Origin: Spirochaetota bacterium
GTDB taxonomy: Bacteria > Spirochaetota > UBA4802 > UBA5550
NCBI GenBank assembly: GCA_016929135.1
Contig: JAFGJK010000070.1
Coordinates: 1-48,368, forward strand
Direction: 5' to 3'
Length of the DNA: 48,368 nt
In this document: piece after piece, positions 24,290-32,470 of the stretch
Layout: each line of letters opens with the position of its first letter
How positions within the stretch are numbered: position 1 is the first letter of the stretch
Position numbers and translations under genes: made by a program
Notes under the pieces: model-generated
Told to the model about the DNA's origin: nothing
The model's database searches: none
Seen by the model: the letters and a program-made list of their open reading frames with translations, nothing else

Positions 24290-25269
24290 AATGCTGCGTA
24301 ACCGGCGCCACCGGATTCCTGGGAACGAACCTGGTGCACCAGCTCGTCGCACGGGGTTGGGAGGTTCGGGCGATGGGGCTTCCGGGTTCGACGGTCAGAT
24401 ACATCGAGACACTGCCGGTGAAGATCATCTTCGGGGACATCACCAGGCGTGAGGACCTGGATCCGGCGGTGGAGGGCGTGGACGTGGTCTTCCACGTAGC
24501 CGGGGACACCTCCTTCTGGAGAAAGCGCTACGCGCGGCAGCGGCAGATCAACGTCACCGGCGCGGTGAATGTCGCCGAGGCGTCCCTGGCGGCCGGGGTC
24601 CGAAGGATGGTACACACCTCCACGGTGGACGCCCTGGGCTACAACCCCGGAGGCATCGCCGACGAGACCTGGGGCACCTACAACTACGGCGGCATGGGAT
24701 ACAACTACGGAGACACCAAGCACGAGGGGGAGCGCCGCGTCCGGCAGTTCAACGACCGTGGCCTTGAGGTGGTGGTGATATACCCGGGCAGCATGGTGGG
24801 GCCATACGATTACACCCTGCAGTTCGGCAGGCTCTACTTCGATCTCAGGGACGGCAAGGTGCCCGGCTGCCCGCCGGGCGGGGTGGGATTCGGCCACGTC
24901 ACCGAGGTGGCCAGGGCGCAGATCGCCGCGGCGGAAAAGGGTCGCCCCGGCGAGGGGTACATCTGCGCCGGTGTGAACATCACCTACCGCGAGCTCTTCG
25001 AGGCCATCGCGAACAAGTTCGGGAGGCACGCCCCGTCGCTCACCCTCCCCCGCAGCGTATTCGTCGCCTACGGCTACCTCATGCAGGCCCTCTCGAACAT
25101 CACCAACAGGCCGCCGGAGATGGATCCGGGCCAGGCCCGCTTCATGTCGGTACAGGCATATTACGATTCCGGGAAGGCGGTGCGGGAGCTGGGATACCGG
25201 ATCGCACCGCTCACCGAAATGGTGGACGACGCCTACGAATGGTACCGGAAGGAGGGCTTCCTGGAATGA
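24286..25269 (+). CDS. NAD(P)-dependent epimerase/dehydratase (extended SDR)
   Basis: This 327-residue Rossmann-fold enzyme begins CCVTGATGFLGTNLVHQL (residues 3-20), giving the TGxxGxxG nucleotide site. The catalytic tyrosine and lysine are in YGDTKHEGE (about residues 143-147), with a serine or threonine in MVHTSTVDALG. The overall pattern, including VFHVAGDTSFW and VVVIYPGSMVGPYD, matches dihydroflavonol-4-reductase-like or 3-beta-hydroxysteroid-dehydrogenase-like members rather than classic sugar-nucleotide epimerases. It is translationally coupled to the sulfatase (ATGA overlap), so it may process the desulfated product or a related alcohol. Confidence 0.85.
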   Translation: MKCCVTGATGFLGTNLVHQLVARGWEVRAMGLPGSTVRYIETLPVKIIFGDITRREDLDPAVEGVDVVFHVAGDTSFWRKRYARQRQINVTGAVNVAEASLAAGVRRMVHTSTVDALGYNPGGIADETWGTYNYGGMGYNYGDTKHEGERRVRQFNDRGLEVVVIYPGSMVGPYDYTLQFGRLYFDLRDGKVPGCPPGGVGFGHVTEVARAQIAAAEKGRPGEGYICAGVNITYRELFEAIANKFGRHAPSLTLPRSVFVAYGYLMQALSNITNRPPEMDPGQARFMSVQAYYDSGKAVRELGYRIAPLTEMVDDAYEWYRKEGFLE

Positions 25270-25287
25270 ATCACCGCAAGGGGGGTA

Positions 25288-26520
25288 TCATGAGCCCCTG
25301 CCGCAGCACTTCTTGTACTTCAGGCCGCTCCCGCAGGGGCAGGGATCGTTGCGCCCCACCTGGGGGGGGAGCGCGGCGGCGCCGGATGCCCCCTGGCGCC
25401 GCTTCCATTCAACGATGATATCCCGCAGGCGGCCGTCGGCGTGCCGGAAGAAGGCCTCGAAGGCGCCGCAGAAATGGTTCAATCCCCTGTCCAGGGGGTC
25501 GCGGAGCCGGTCCTTGGTGCACCCTCCCCTGCATATCCAGAGCCAGGGGCACCCCTGGCATTTCGCCGTGAGGTGCGATTTCATCATGCCGAACGTCTTC
25601 TGCAGGGGGGAATTCAGCAGCTCCGCCAGGTGGGCTGACCCGACGTTTCCCAGCCGCCATTCCGGGGATACGAAAAAATCGCAGGAATAGACATCGCCGT
25701 TGTGCTCCACCACCACGTAGGGCCCGCACTCAGTCATGAGGGTGCATTCCGCCGGCGCGAGCCCGGCGTAGCCGTAGAGGAGCGACTCGAAGAACCTTAT
25801 GGACGTGCCGGGGACGCCGTCGTGGATATCGCCGGTCCAGAGGTCGAAGAGACGGCAGAGGAACTCGCCGTAGGCCTCCGGGTCCGCGGAGAAGGGGGCC
25901 GCCCCGGGCACATCGCCTGTTCCGGTCTCCACGCAGGGGATGAACTGCATGTAGGTGAGCCCGGCCCCCTTCAGAAAACGGTAGGTCTCCTCCGGGTACC
26001 GCGCCGAGTAGTCGTTCACCACCGAGAGGGCGTTCACCGCCACGCCTGAGTCGAGGAGAAGTGCCGCCGTATCCATCACCCGCCGCCAGGTGCCTCGCCC
26101 CCCGGGGTCGCGTCGGTACCGGTCGTGTACGTGCTCCGGGCCGTCGATGGAGAGCCCCACGAGGAAATTGTAGTCCCGGAAGAGGGAGGCCCACTCACGG
26201 TCCACCAGGATACCGTTGGTCTGGAGCCCGTTCCCCACGGTCTTCCCGCCGCCGTACCGCTCCTGGTATTCCACGGCCCTCCGGAAAAAATCGATCCCCA
26301 TGAGGGTCGGCTCCCCCCCCTGCCAGCTGAAGGAGACCTGCGGGACCGGGCCGGAGAGAAGCTGTCGCGTCATCACCTCAAGGGTTTCGAGATCCATGCG
26401 GTGCGCACCGCTTCCCGGGAAAAGCGTCGATTTTCCGTGGTAGAAGCAGTAGGTGCAGGCCAGATTGCAGTCAGGGCCCGCCGGCTTCACAAGAATGTTG
26501 GAGAGCGGTTTGCCTGCCAT
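25288..26520 (-). CDS. Anaerobic sulfatase-maturating radical SAM enzyme with C-terminal SEC-C motif
   Basis: This 410-residue enzyme has the radical-SAM cluster motif CNLACTYC (C18, C22, C25), [13 protein letters not shown] for SAM binding, and two auxiliary Fe-S regions of the SPASM type: [10 protein letters not shown] with YSCDFF, then [14 protein letters not shown]. anSME enzymes oxidise the active-site cysteine or serine of sulfatases to formylglycine without oxygen. The last 20 residues are a SEC-C zinc motif, [18 protein letters not shown], often found as a C-terminal addition in such maturases. It faces the sulfatase/SDR pair tail to tail (18 bases between stops), so its natural client is very probably that sulfatase. 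No clear ribosome-binding site precedes the ATG. Confidence 0.92.
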   Translation of the reverse strand: MAGKPLSNILVKPAGPDCNLACTYCFYHGKSTLFPGSGAHRMDLETLEVMTRQLLSGPVPQVSFSWQGGEPTLMGIDFFRRAVEYQERYGGGKTVGNGLQTNGILVDREWASLFRDYNFLVGLSIDGPEHVHDRYRRDPGGRGTWRRVMDTAALLLDSGVAVNALSVVNDYSARYPEETYRFLKGAGLTYMQFIPCVETGTGDVPGAAPFSADPEAYGEFLCRLFDLWTGDIHDGVPGTSIRFFESLLYGYAGLAPAECTLMTECGPYVVVEHNGDVYSCDFFVSPEWRLGNVGSAHLAELLNSPLQKTFGMMKSHLTAKCQGCPWLWICRGGCTKDRLRDPLDRGLNHFCGAFEAFFRHADGRLRDIIVEWKRRQGASGAAALPPQVGRNDPCPCGSGLKYKKCCGRGS

Positions 26521-26549
26521 CGCACGTTATCCGAAAGACAAAGCGTTCC

Positions 26550-27116
26550 TCAGCGCTTCACCCAGGGGCTCCCCATCCTGAGAACCTCGCGTCCCGAGAC
26601 GTCATTGATTATCACCGCTGCCATCATGTACCAGGCGTTCAGGGCGCAGAGCATCAGCTCGTAGCCGGCCACCTTGTTCATAACCGGAAAACCGAAATGC
26701 CCCAGGTCGAGAAGGATGAAGCCGACGAGGAGCAGCGTGAAGGTCGATGCCATGGCGCCGTGCACCCGCAGCGAGGCGAACCACATGATTGCGGTATAGA
26801 GGGTCCAGGCAACCAGGTACCAGCCGACGTCGGTTGTCGACAGCTTGTAGATTTCGTAGAAGTTCAGAAGCCAGATGATGCCGAGGCCGATCCAAAAGGC
26901 CCCGTAGGATACGAAGGCGCTGTATCCGAAATTGTTCCCCATTTTCTGTTCCTGAAATCCTGCGATCAACTGCGCAATCCCTCCGAACACGAAGGCCATC
27001 GCCAGCACGGGGCCTATGCCACACCATCCCACGTTGTGAAACTGAAGTATCAGCGTCGTCAGACCGAATCCGGCCAGCCCCACCACCGCGGGGTTTCCCT
27101 TTTTCTGTTCTCCCAT
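26550..27116 (-). CDS. GPR1/FUN34/YaaH-family (SatP-like) transporter
   Basis: This 188-residue protein with six membrane helices carries the family signature NPAVVGLAGFGLTT near the N-terminus (about residues 8-21). Members such as SatP move acetate or succinate across the inner membrane. The start at 27116 is preferred: GTGGAG lies upstream, whereas the in-frame ATG at 27155 falls inside the -10 element. The gene has its own promoter and lies 29 bases before the sulfatase maturase, so the maturase may be transcribed from the same promoter. Acetate could be exported as a fermentation product or imported. Confidence 0.9.
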   Translation of the reverse strand: MGEQKKGNPAVVGLAGFGLTTLILQFHNVGWCGIGPVLAMAFVFGGIAQLIAGFQEQKMGNNFGYSAFVSYGAFWIGLGIIWLLNFYEIYKLSTTDVGWYLVAWTLYTAIMWFASLRVHGAMASTFTLLLVGFILLDLGHFGFPVMNKVAGYELMLCALNAWYMMAAVIINDVSGREVLRMGSPWVKR

Positions 27117-27154
27117 TTTTATCTCCACTGTCGAGTTATTTGATTGTATAGACA

Positions 27155-27184
27155 TTTATACATTTATGGGGAAATTTTTGTCAA
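27155..27184 (-). promoter_or_regulatory. Promoter of the SatP-like gene
   Basis: On the minus strand, TTGACA (27179-27184) is followed after 18 bases by TATAAA (27155-27160). The leader is about 30 bases to the ATG at 27116. Confidence 0.7.
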
Positions 27185-27210
27185 TGAAAAGAAAAAGAAA
27201 AGGATACGGG

Positions 27211-27233
27211 AAAAAACGACGATACCGCCGTCG
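27211..27233 (-). terminator. Terminator of the eight-gene minus-strand operon
   Basis: Read on the minus strand, a 5-bp GC-rich stem CGACG / CGTCG with a seven-base loop is followed at once by six T residues. It lies about 30 bases after the stop codon of the last operon gene and just before the SatP promoter. Confidence 0.7.
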
Positions 27234-27261
27234 GTTCACGTATTGCATTGCCCCTTCCCGC

Positions 27262-29331
27262 TCACTGGCAGAGTAAAGAGGCCTCCCGGACCCCTTTCCG
27301 GAAATCGAGCCGGAGGCGCTCCTTCCGGCACTGCACGAGAATCTCCCCTGGTGGAAATCCGGCGGCGACATAGGGATTTTCGTAGCGGCCGAAATCACCA
27401 GTCGGCACTGCTCTCCCCCGCCGCGTCAAGGGGCCCCTCCATCCGAAACGGACCTTCCCCTGCGACGGAGAATCATAGCGCACCCTCAGCCCCCAGAAAC
27501 GGACCTCGGCCCGGACGATCCTGTCGATGAAGTCCGCGAAGGGTCCGTCGGTGGCCTTACGCCCCATCTCGCACAGCCAGACGTTGCGCCTCCCCGGGGC
27601 GATGACCTCGCTCCCCGCGTACTCCCCCCGGTCCTGCCAGCGGTACCCGTTCCTGGAATAGAGGGCGATATACCCCCTCCCCTTCCTCCCGAAGATCCAT
27701 CCCCCCTCCTCCACCACCTCGTCAAAGGCATGGCGCGGGAACCATGCGTGGGAGAAGAAGAGCCTGTTGGTCATGTAGATCCCCCGCCTCCCGGAGACCC
27801 GGTACACCGCGATCAGCAGGTTCCCCGTCTGCCCCACCCTCGGCAGGGTGCCGGAGCCGACCCAGTAGCCCCCGGAGGTGTCCCCGTCGTGGCCCGGATG
27901 GGTGGTGAAGCAGACCGCATCAGGGGAGAGCGTCGCCTGCCAGATGTGCTGCTGGTCCCCCCCGTAACCCTTCCGGTAGTCCTGTGCCGAGCTGAGCATG
28001 TAGTCCGGCGTCCGGTAGGTGCGGATGTTCACCTCCTCGCGGGTGTTGCGCGTCATGTCCCGCCGGAAATAGCGGGTCACGGCCCAGGAGAGCCCCGTCC
28101 CCAGCAGAAACCGTATCAGCGTTCGATTCTTCCTGAAGGAGATGAAGAACTGGTTATCCCACCACCGGTACCGGTCGAAGAGTCCCATGACGCCCCGGAA
28201 GGTCTTCGGATGAGCGTAGGACTCGAGACTCAGAAGCGTCATGAGGTCGTCGGGGTTGGAGAGATCCAGCCCCCATCGTGAGGCCTCCCGGATCCTGATC
28301 CCCATGCGCTGGCGATTCTCCATGGCCTCACTGCCGATATCCGTGGCGATCTCGTAGATCACGCGGGGGAGCCGATAGCGTTCGCTCAGGGCGAAGGAGA
28401 CCGCGCTCATGTTGTCCGCCCCCGAGAATATGCCCATGCCGAACATGAGCTTCTGGATGTCGGCGGTAGCCTCCCTGGCGCCGTCCTGTTTCTCCGCCCT
28501 GTAGCTCCTGCCGTGTGTTGACCCGAAGGTCCCCCTGAAGCTGTTCAGCGCCATGTCAAGGAAGAGAAGGTCCAGGATGATCTCGGCGCTCCTGGCGATG
28601 ACGGGATCACCGCAGAAATCCACCAGGTTCACCAGGGCGGTGAGGTCCTCGTCGTAGTATACGTGTGAGAGCCACTCGCTGAAGCCGGTGCGGTACCTGA
28701 GGTCGAGCCACTGCAAAATCCTCCGCCGCGCCGCGGTCATCTTCTGGAGGCCGGTCATGCCGGAGTTGGTGAAGACCTCGTCACGATAGAGCTGCCCCGC
28801 CAGATACTCGTTGCAGGAGAACATGATCTGGTGGTTCTCGGTCCATGTGCACATGGAGTCAATGCCCGGTTCGTCGGGCCAGTACTTGAAATCCAGCAGG
28901 GTCCTCCGCGCCTCCTCCCTGAGGGACCGGCCCACCAGGGGGCTCCCGCCGAACTGGTAGAGCATCCGCACGATGCCCAGCATCACGAAGTCGGCGCAGT
29001 CGCGGCGTTCGTTGATATAGCGGATCGCTCCGCGAATGGCCCCCCGGTGCACCGGTCCCTTCCCGCGGTAGATGCGGGCCAGCTCGTAGTAGTATCCCTT
29101 GATGCCGGAACCGGCGGGGTTCCTGGCGCAGTGCCTGAGCAGTTCCTCCCGCCTCCTGCGAAAATCCCGCTCGAAAGGGCTGGCACTGTACCGGTCTCTC
29201 ACGGGCGCCACGGGATACCCCCGGGGCGGCCTCTCCATGACCCTGAGGGTGAAATCAGCGACGCTGGTGGTGTCGAAGAAATCGTACTGGAATGATCGCT
29301 CCTTTCCGACCTCATCGCCCGCCCCCCTCAT
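27262..29331 (-). CDS. Large conserved-looking protein of unknown function
   Basis: I do not assign a family to this 689-residue protein. It has no signal peptide and no membrane helix. Features that look conserved are CTWTENHQIMFSCNEYLAGQL (about residues 160-180), GRSYRAEKQDGAR, FTTHPGHDGDTSGGYW (about 485-500) and LFFSHAWFPRHAFDEV. The N-terminal two thirds are helix-rich, with many aromatic and acidic residues, and the last third is beta-rich. Such a layout occurs in (alpha/alpha)-toroid polysaccharide lyases and glycoside hydrolases, but that is only a guess from composition. It overlaps the stop of the GPH transporter gene by four bases (ATGA) with a strong ribosome-binding site, so it belongs to the same catabolic operon and probably processes the imported compound. 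Confidence 0.75.
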   Translation of the reverse strand: MRGAGDEVGKERSFQYDFFDTTSVADFTLRVMERPPRGYPVAPVRDRYSASPFERDFRRRREELLRHCARNPAGSGIKGYYYELARIYRGKGPVHRGAIRGAIRYINERRDCADFVMLGIVRMLYQFGGSPLVGRSLREEARRTLLDFKYWPDEPGIDSMCTWTENHQIMFSCNEYLAGQLYRDEVFTNSGMTGLQKMTAARRRILQWLDLRYRTGFSEWLSHVYYDEDLTALVNLVDFCGDPVIARSAEIILDLLFLDMALNSFRGTFGSTHGRSYRAEKQDGAREATADIQKLMFGMGIFSGADNMSAVSFALSERYRLPRVIYEIATDIGSEAMENRQRMGIRIREASRWGLDLSNPDDLMTLLSLESYAHPKTFRGVMGLFDRYRWWDNQFFISFRKNRTLIRFLLGTGLSWAVTRYFRRDMTRNTREEVNIRTYRTPDYMLSSAQDYRKGYGGDQQHIWQATLSPDAVCFTTHPGHDGDTSGGYWVGSGTLPRVGQTGNLLIAVYRVSGRRGIYMTNRLFFSHAWFPRHAFDEVVEEGGWIFGRKGRGYIALYSRNGYRWQDRGEYAGSEVIAPGRRNVWLCEMGRKATDGPFADFIDRIVRAEVRFWGLRVRYDSPSQGKVRFGWRGPLTRRGRAVPTGDFGRYENPYVAAGFPPGEILVQCRKERLRLDFRKGVREASLLCQ

Positions 29332-30785
29332 GATCTCCTCCCGGCGATCACCCCTTTCAGGGTCGCCTCCTCTTCCGGGTCAACGGCGCCGTCGACCTTC
29401 CTTCTTCTCTCCAGAAGCGCCTTCAGCCTGCCGTGAAGCTCCGGCGTGAGGGGATACCGGAAGGCGAAGATCAGGGCCAGGACAAGGAAGACCGCGGGAA
29501 CGAGGAAGAAGACCACCCGCAGCACGGTGATGAAGCCCTCCGTCTGCGGCTGCTTCACCATCTCGGTGACGCCCTCGGCGACCCGCCGCACGGGTGGCCT
29601 GTATCCCGCGAGCTTGATCGCGGCGGAGACGATGAGGAGGCTGAAGGCCGAGCTGAGCTTCCTGGTGAAGGTGAAAATCCCCGAGAACATACCCTCCCTG
29701 CGCCTGCCGGAATAGAGCTCGTCAACGTCCGGCATGTCGGGAAAGATGGCGTAGATCATTATCACCACGCCGCCGGTGCCCAGGCCCACGACTCCGCTGA
29801 ACAGGTAGACGAACACCCTGGGCTGTTCCGGGGTGATGAAGAAGCTCGTGCACATGGCGGCGATCCAAACCAACGCCGCCGCGATATATCCCCTCTTTTT
29901 GCTGCTCCTCCTGCTGATGGCGTAGTATACCGGTAATGACACGATCTGCATTATCAGCAGTATGCCCAGCACAGTGTCCGTCTCCCCCCCTCTTCCGAGG
30001 TAATAGGTCATGAAATAGATCACGATGGCGGACACGAGGTCCATGGCCACGAAGGCCATGATGTACATGACCAGCACATTGATGAAGGTGGGGACCCTGA
30101 AGGGCTCCACATAGGACCTGAGCACACTCACCGACTGGCCCGCTGACTGGAACTCGGTCCGCTCCCTGGTGACCAGGAACGTGATAATGAAGGGGAGCGC
30201 GAACATCGCCCCGAAAATCAATGCCATGGCAATGTATCCCGATCTCACGTCGGGATAGAGGCTTATGATCTTCAACGGCAGCACGGCACAGAGGAGCGAC
30301 GAGAGTGAGGAAAAGAATATCCGATACGTCGTGAGGGACGTCCGCTCGTTGTAATCCAGCGTCAGCTCCGCGGTGAGGGCGTTGTAGGGAATCATCACCA
30401 TGGTGATGACGGTCGAAAAGAAGACGTATCCGATCATCACGAAGGCCATCCTCTGCCATTCCTGAGAAAAATCAACGGGATACCACATCACGAAGAACGA
30501 GAGGAATATCAGCGGAACCCCGGCGATGAAGTAGGGTCTCCTCCGCCCGAACCTGGTCCTGGTATTGTCAGAAATGTACCCCATGATGGGATCGCTCACG
30601 GCGTCCCATGCCTTGCTCACGAATACCACGAGCCCGGCATTGAACGGGTCGATGAGCAACACGTCGGTAAGAAAATACAGGTAGAAAAAGCCGATTATCA
30701 CCAGTGATCCTCCCCCGTAGAGGTCACCCACGCCGAAGCCGAGCTTCGTGGCGAATCCCAGTGTCTCGCTGCTCCCTGTCTTCAT
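29328..30785 (-). CDS. GPH-family sugar:cation symporter
   Basis: This 485-residue carrier has about 12 membrane helices and the GPH signature SKAWDAVSDPIMGYISD with TRTRFGRRRPY between helices 2 and 3, plus DYNERTSLTTYR (about residue 145). It is the same family as the carrier at 5108-6475 but clearly a different member. It should import a glycoside or uronide for the surrounding catabolic operon. The ATG at 30785 is preferred to that at 30791 because GGGGGAG then lies six bases upstream. The gene starts 18 bases after the stop of the Gfo/Idh/MocA gene and overlaps the unknown-protein gene downstream. Confidence 0.9.
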   Translation of the reverse strand: MKTGSSETLGFATKLGFGVGDLYGGGSLVIIGFFYLYFLTDVLLIDPFNAGLVVFVSKAWDAVSDPIMGYISDNTRTRFGRRRPYFIAGVPLIFLSFFVMWYPVDFSQEWQRMAFVMIGYVFFSTVITMVMIPYNALTAELTLDYNERTSLTTYRIFFSSLSSLLCAVLPLKIISLYPDVRSGYIAMALIFGAMFALPFIITFLVTRERTEFQSAGQSVSVLRSYVEPFRVPTFINVLVMYIMAFVAMDLVSAIVIYFMTYYLGRGGETDTVLGILLIMQIVSLPVYYAISRRSSKKRGYIAAALVWIAAMCTSFFITPEQPRVFVYLFSGVVGLGTGGVVIMIYAIFPDMPDVDELYSGRRREGMFSGIFTFTRKLSSAFSLLIVSAAIKLAGYRPPVRRVAEGVTEMVKQPQTEGFITVLRVVFFLVPAVFLVLALIFAFRYPLTPELHGRLKALLERRRKVDGAVDPEEEATLKGVIAGRRS

Positions 30786-30803
30786 CCTCATCTCCCCCTT
30801 TCG

Positions 30804-31838
30804 TTATTTGAGAAAGTCACGATACCTCGTATCCACCGGCTCCCTCCTGCCGGACCGAGCCGATGCGTACACCGCCAGGACCGCCGCCAGAACCGGGAGT
30901 GACTGCTCCACGCTGGTGAGATACGGCTCGTCGAAGAGTATCCACCGCCGGAAGGCCTCCAGGCTGCGGAAGAGGGCATGAAACGCGAAGATGCCGGTCT
31001 TCTCCCTTTTCACCTTCGCGCCCAGGAACCTGACCCTGGGCGATTCCGGCCCGGTATAGATCCCCGTTCCCTTGCTCCCGTACACCTCTATGGATACCGG
31101 CTGTTCCGGCACGGCGATCATGGAGCTGGAGATTCCAAGGATGCTCCCGTCGTCCATCTCCAGCGTTCCCATGCAGAGATCCTCCACCTCAATGTCCCGG
31201 AACCTCCTCTGCGCCGTCATTCCCTGGGCGGCCACGGGTGTCTTATCCCTCACCGCCCAGAGGAGCGCGTCAAGGATGTGGCTCGCCTGGGTGATGAGTG
31301 TCCCCCCTCCGGCCGTCTCGATCCTCCTCCGCCATCTCCCCAGTCCGAAATAATCGTCATCCCGATACCACGGGAGGTTGCAGCGGCCGTAGGTGATGTC
31401 CCCCAGGTCCCCCCGCTGTGCAGCCCGGGCCATGGCGTAGCAGGCGCTGTCGTAACGGTACTGGTAATTGATGCCCACCTTGACGCCCTCCTCCCGCGCC
31501 ATCCGGCAGATGTCCATGGCGTCGTGGAGCGAGGTGCACACCGGCTTCTCGCAGAAGACCGGGATCCCCCGCCGCACGGCGTCGGTGATCATCCCGTGGT
31601 GCAGGTAATGGGGGACCGCCAGGTAGACCGCGTCGATCCCCGGCACCCCCTCGTACATCTCCGCCGTCTCGGTGAAATGCCGTGGGATGCCGTGCCGCTT
31701 CGCGAAGGCCAGTGCGGTCTCCTCCACCGAATCGACGCAGGCGGCTATCCTGATCCGGGGGTTCAGCTTCACACCCAGGGCTATGTAGCGGGATATGTCG
31801 CCGCATCCCACAACGGCGATGGTGAATCGCTTTGCCAT
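30804..31838 (-). CDS. Gfo/Idh/MocA-family oxidoreductase
   Basis: This 344-residue enzyme has an N-terminal Rossmann fold with AVVGCGDISRYIA (residues 7-19), AACVDS at the end of strand 2 and the family motif CEKPVCTSLHDAM (about 94-106), whose EKP lysine contacts cofactor and substrate. The C-terminal half is the substrate domain. Members oxidise or reduce sugars and sugar acids with NAD(P). Next to a ThuA-like gene, as in the ThuA/ThuB pair that makes 3-keto-disaccharides, a role in reversible C3 oxidation of a glycoside is likely. ATG 31838 follows GGGGAGGT; an upstream in-frame ATG at 31871 lies inside the ThuA-like gene. Confidence 0.9.
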   Translation of the reverse strand: MAKRFTIAVVGCGDISRYIALGVKLNPRIRIAACVDSVEETALAFAKRHGIPRHFTETAEMYEGVPGIDAVYLAVPHYLHHGMITDAVRRGIPVFCEKPVCTSLHDAMDICRMAREEGVKVGINYQYRYDSACYAMARAAQRGDLGDITYGRCNLPWYRDDDYFGLGRWRRRIETAGGGTLITQASHILDALLWAVRDKTPVAAQGMTAQRRFRDIEVEDLCMGTLEMDDGSILGISSSMIAVPEQPVSIEVYGSKGTGIYTGPESPRVRFLGAKVKREKTGIFAFHALFRSLEAFRRWILFDEPYLTSVEQSLPVLAAVLAVYASARSGRREPVDTRYRDFLK

Positions 31839-31840
31839 GA

Positions 31841-32470
31841 CTACCTCCCCTCCCTGCCGCTGCATAACCACCGCAGTGCCGCCAGGGTCACCTGTCGGAA
31901 CCCTGCGTTGCCGATGGAGGAAGCGCAGTGCCCCGGCTCGATGTAGCAGACACGCCCCTTCCCCTCCTCTCTGGTCCAGACCATCGGTTCCTCCCTGCCG
32001 CCGTGGAGGGCGTGGAAACGCACCGCGGTCCCCCTGTAGACATCGTGGAGATAGAGCTCGTCGCGCACGGTGAACCCCCCGCAGCCGGCGAAGATTGAGG
32101 AGGAGCCGGGCGACGGGATCACCTCGAATTCCATTATCGCGTCGTGGGATACGAATCGTCCCCCCAGGAGCTGATAGTACTCGGCGCAGCTTTTAAACGA
32201 GGCTGATGCCGAGTGTATACCCAGGAGCCCACCGCCGGCGCGGAGGAAGTCCCGGAGCGCCTCCAAGGCCGCGGCGGAGATGCGCCGCCTGTGGAGGTAG
32301 ATCACCGCCGCGGCATAGCCCCCGCCGCGGAGGGATTTCAGCGCCTCGATGCTTCCCCGATGCACCACCTCGTATTCGCCGGAATCCCGCAGCAGGGACA
32401 GCAGCCTCCGCCTGGCATGGAACTTCGGATGGATGGTTCCCGAAGTGATGGCCAGCACTTTTGTATTCAT
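31841..32470 (-). CDS. ThuA-like protein
   Basis: This 209-residue protein of the ThuA family has a class I glutamine-amidotransferase-like fold. The marks are GGGLLGIHSASASF (about residues 79-92), YYQLLGGRFVSHDA, and near the end EEPMVWTREEGKGRVCYIEPGH, quoted here as EEPMVWTREEGKGRV and YIEPGH. ThuA proteins act with Gfo/Idh oxidoreductases in making or handling 3-keto sugars. Position fits: the stop lies two bases before the Gfo/Idh/MocA start, and the ATG overlaps the preceding flavoprotein gene by four bases. GAGGGGGTG serves as ribosome-binding site. Confidence 0.85.
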   Translation of the reverse strand: MNTKVLAITSGTIHPKFHARRRLLSLLRDSGEYEVVHRGSIEALKSLRGGGYAAAVIYLHRRRISAAALEALRDFLRAGGGLLGIHSASASFKSCAEYYQLLGGRFVSHDAIMEFEVIPSPGSSSIFAGCGGFTVRDELYLHDVYRGTAVRFHALHGGREEPMVWTREEGKGRVCYIEPGHCASSIGNAGFRQVTLAALRWLCSGREGR

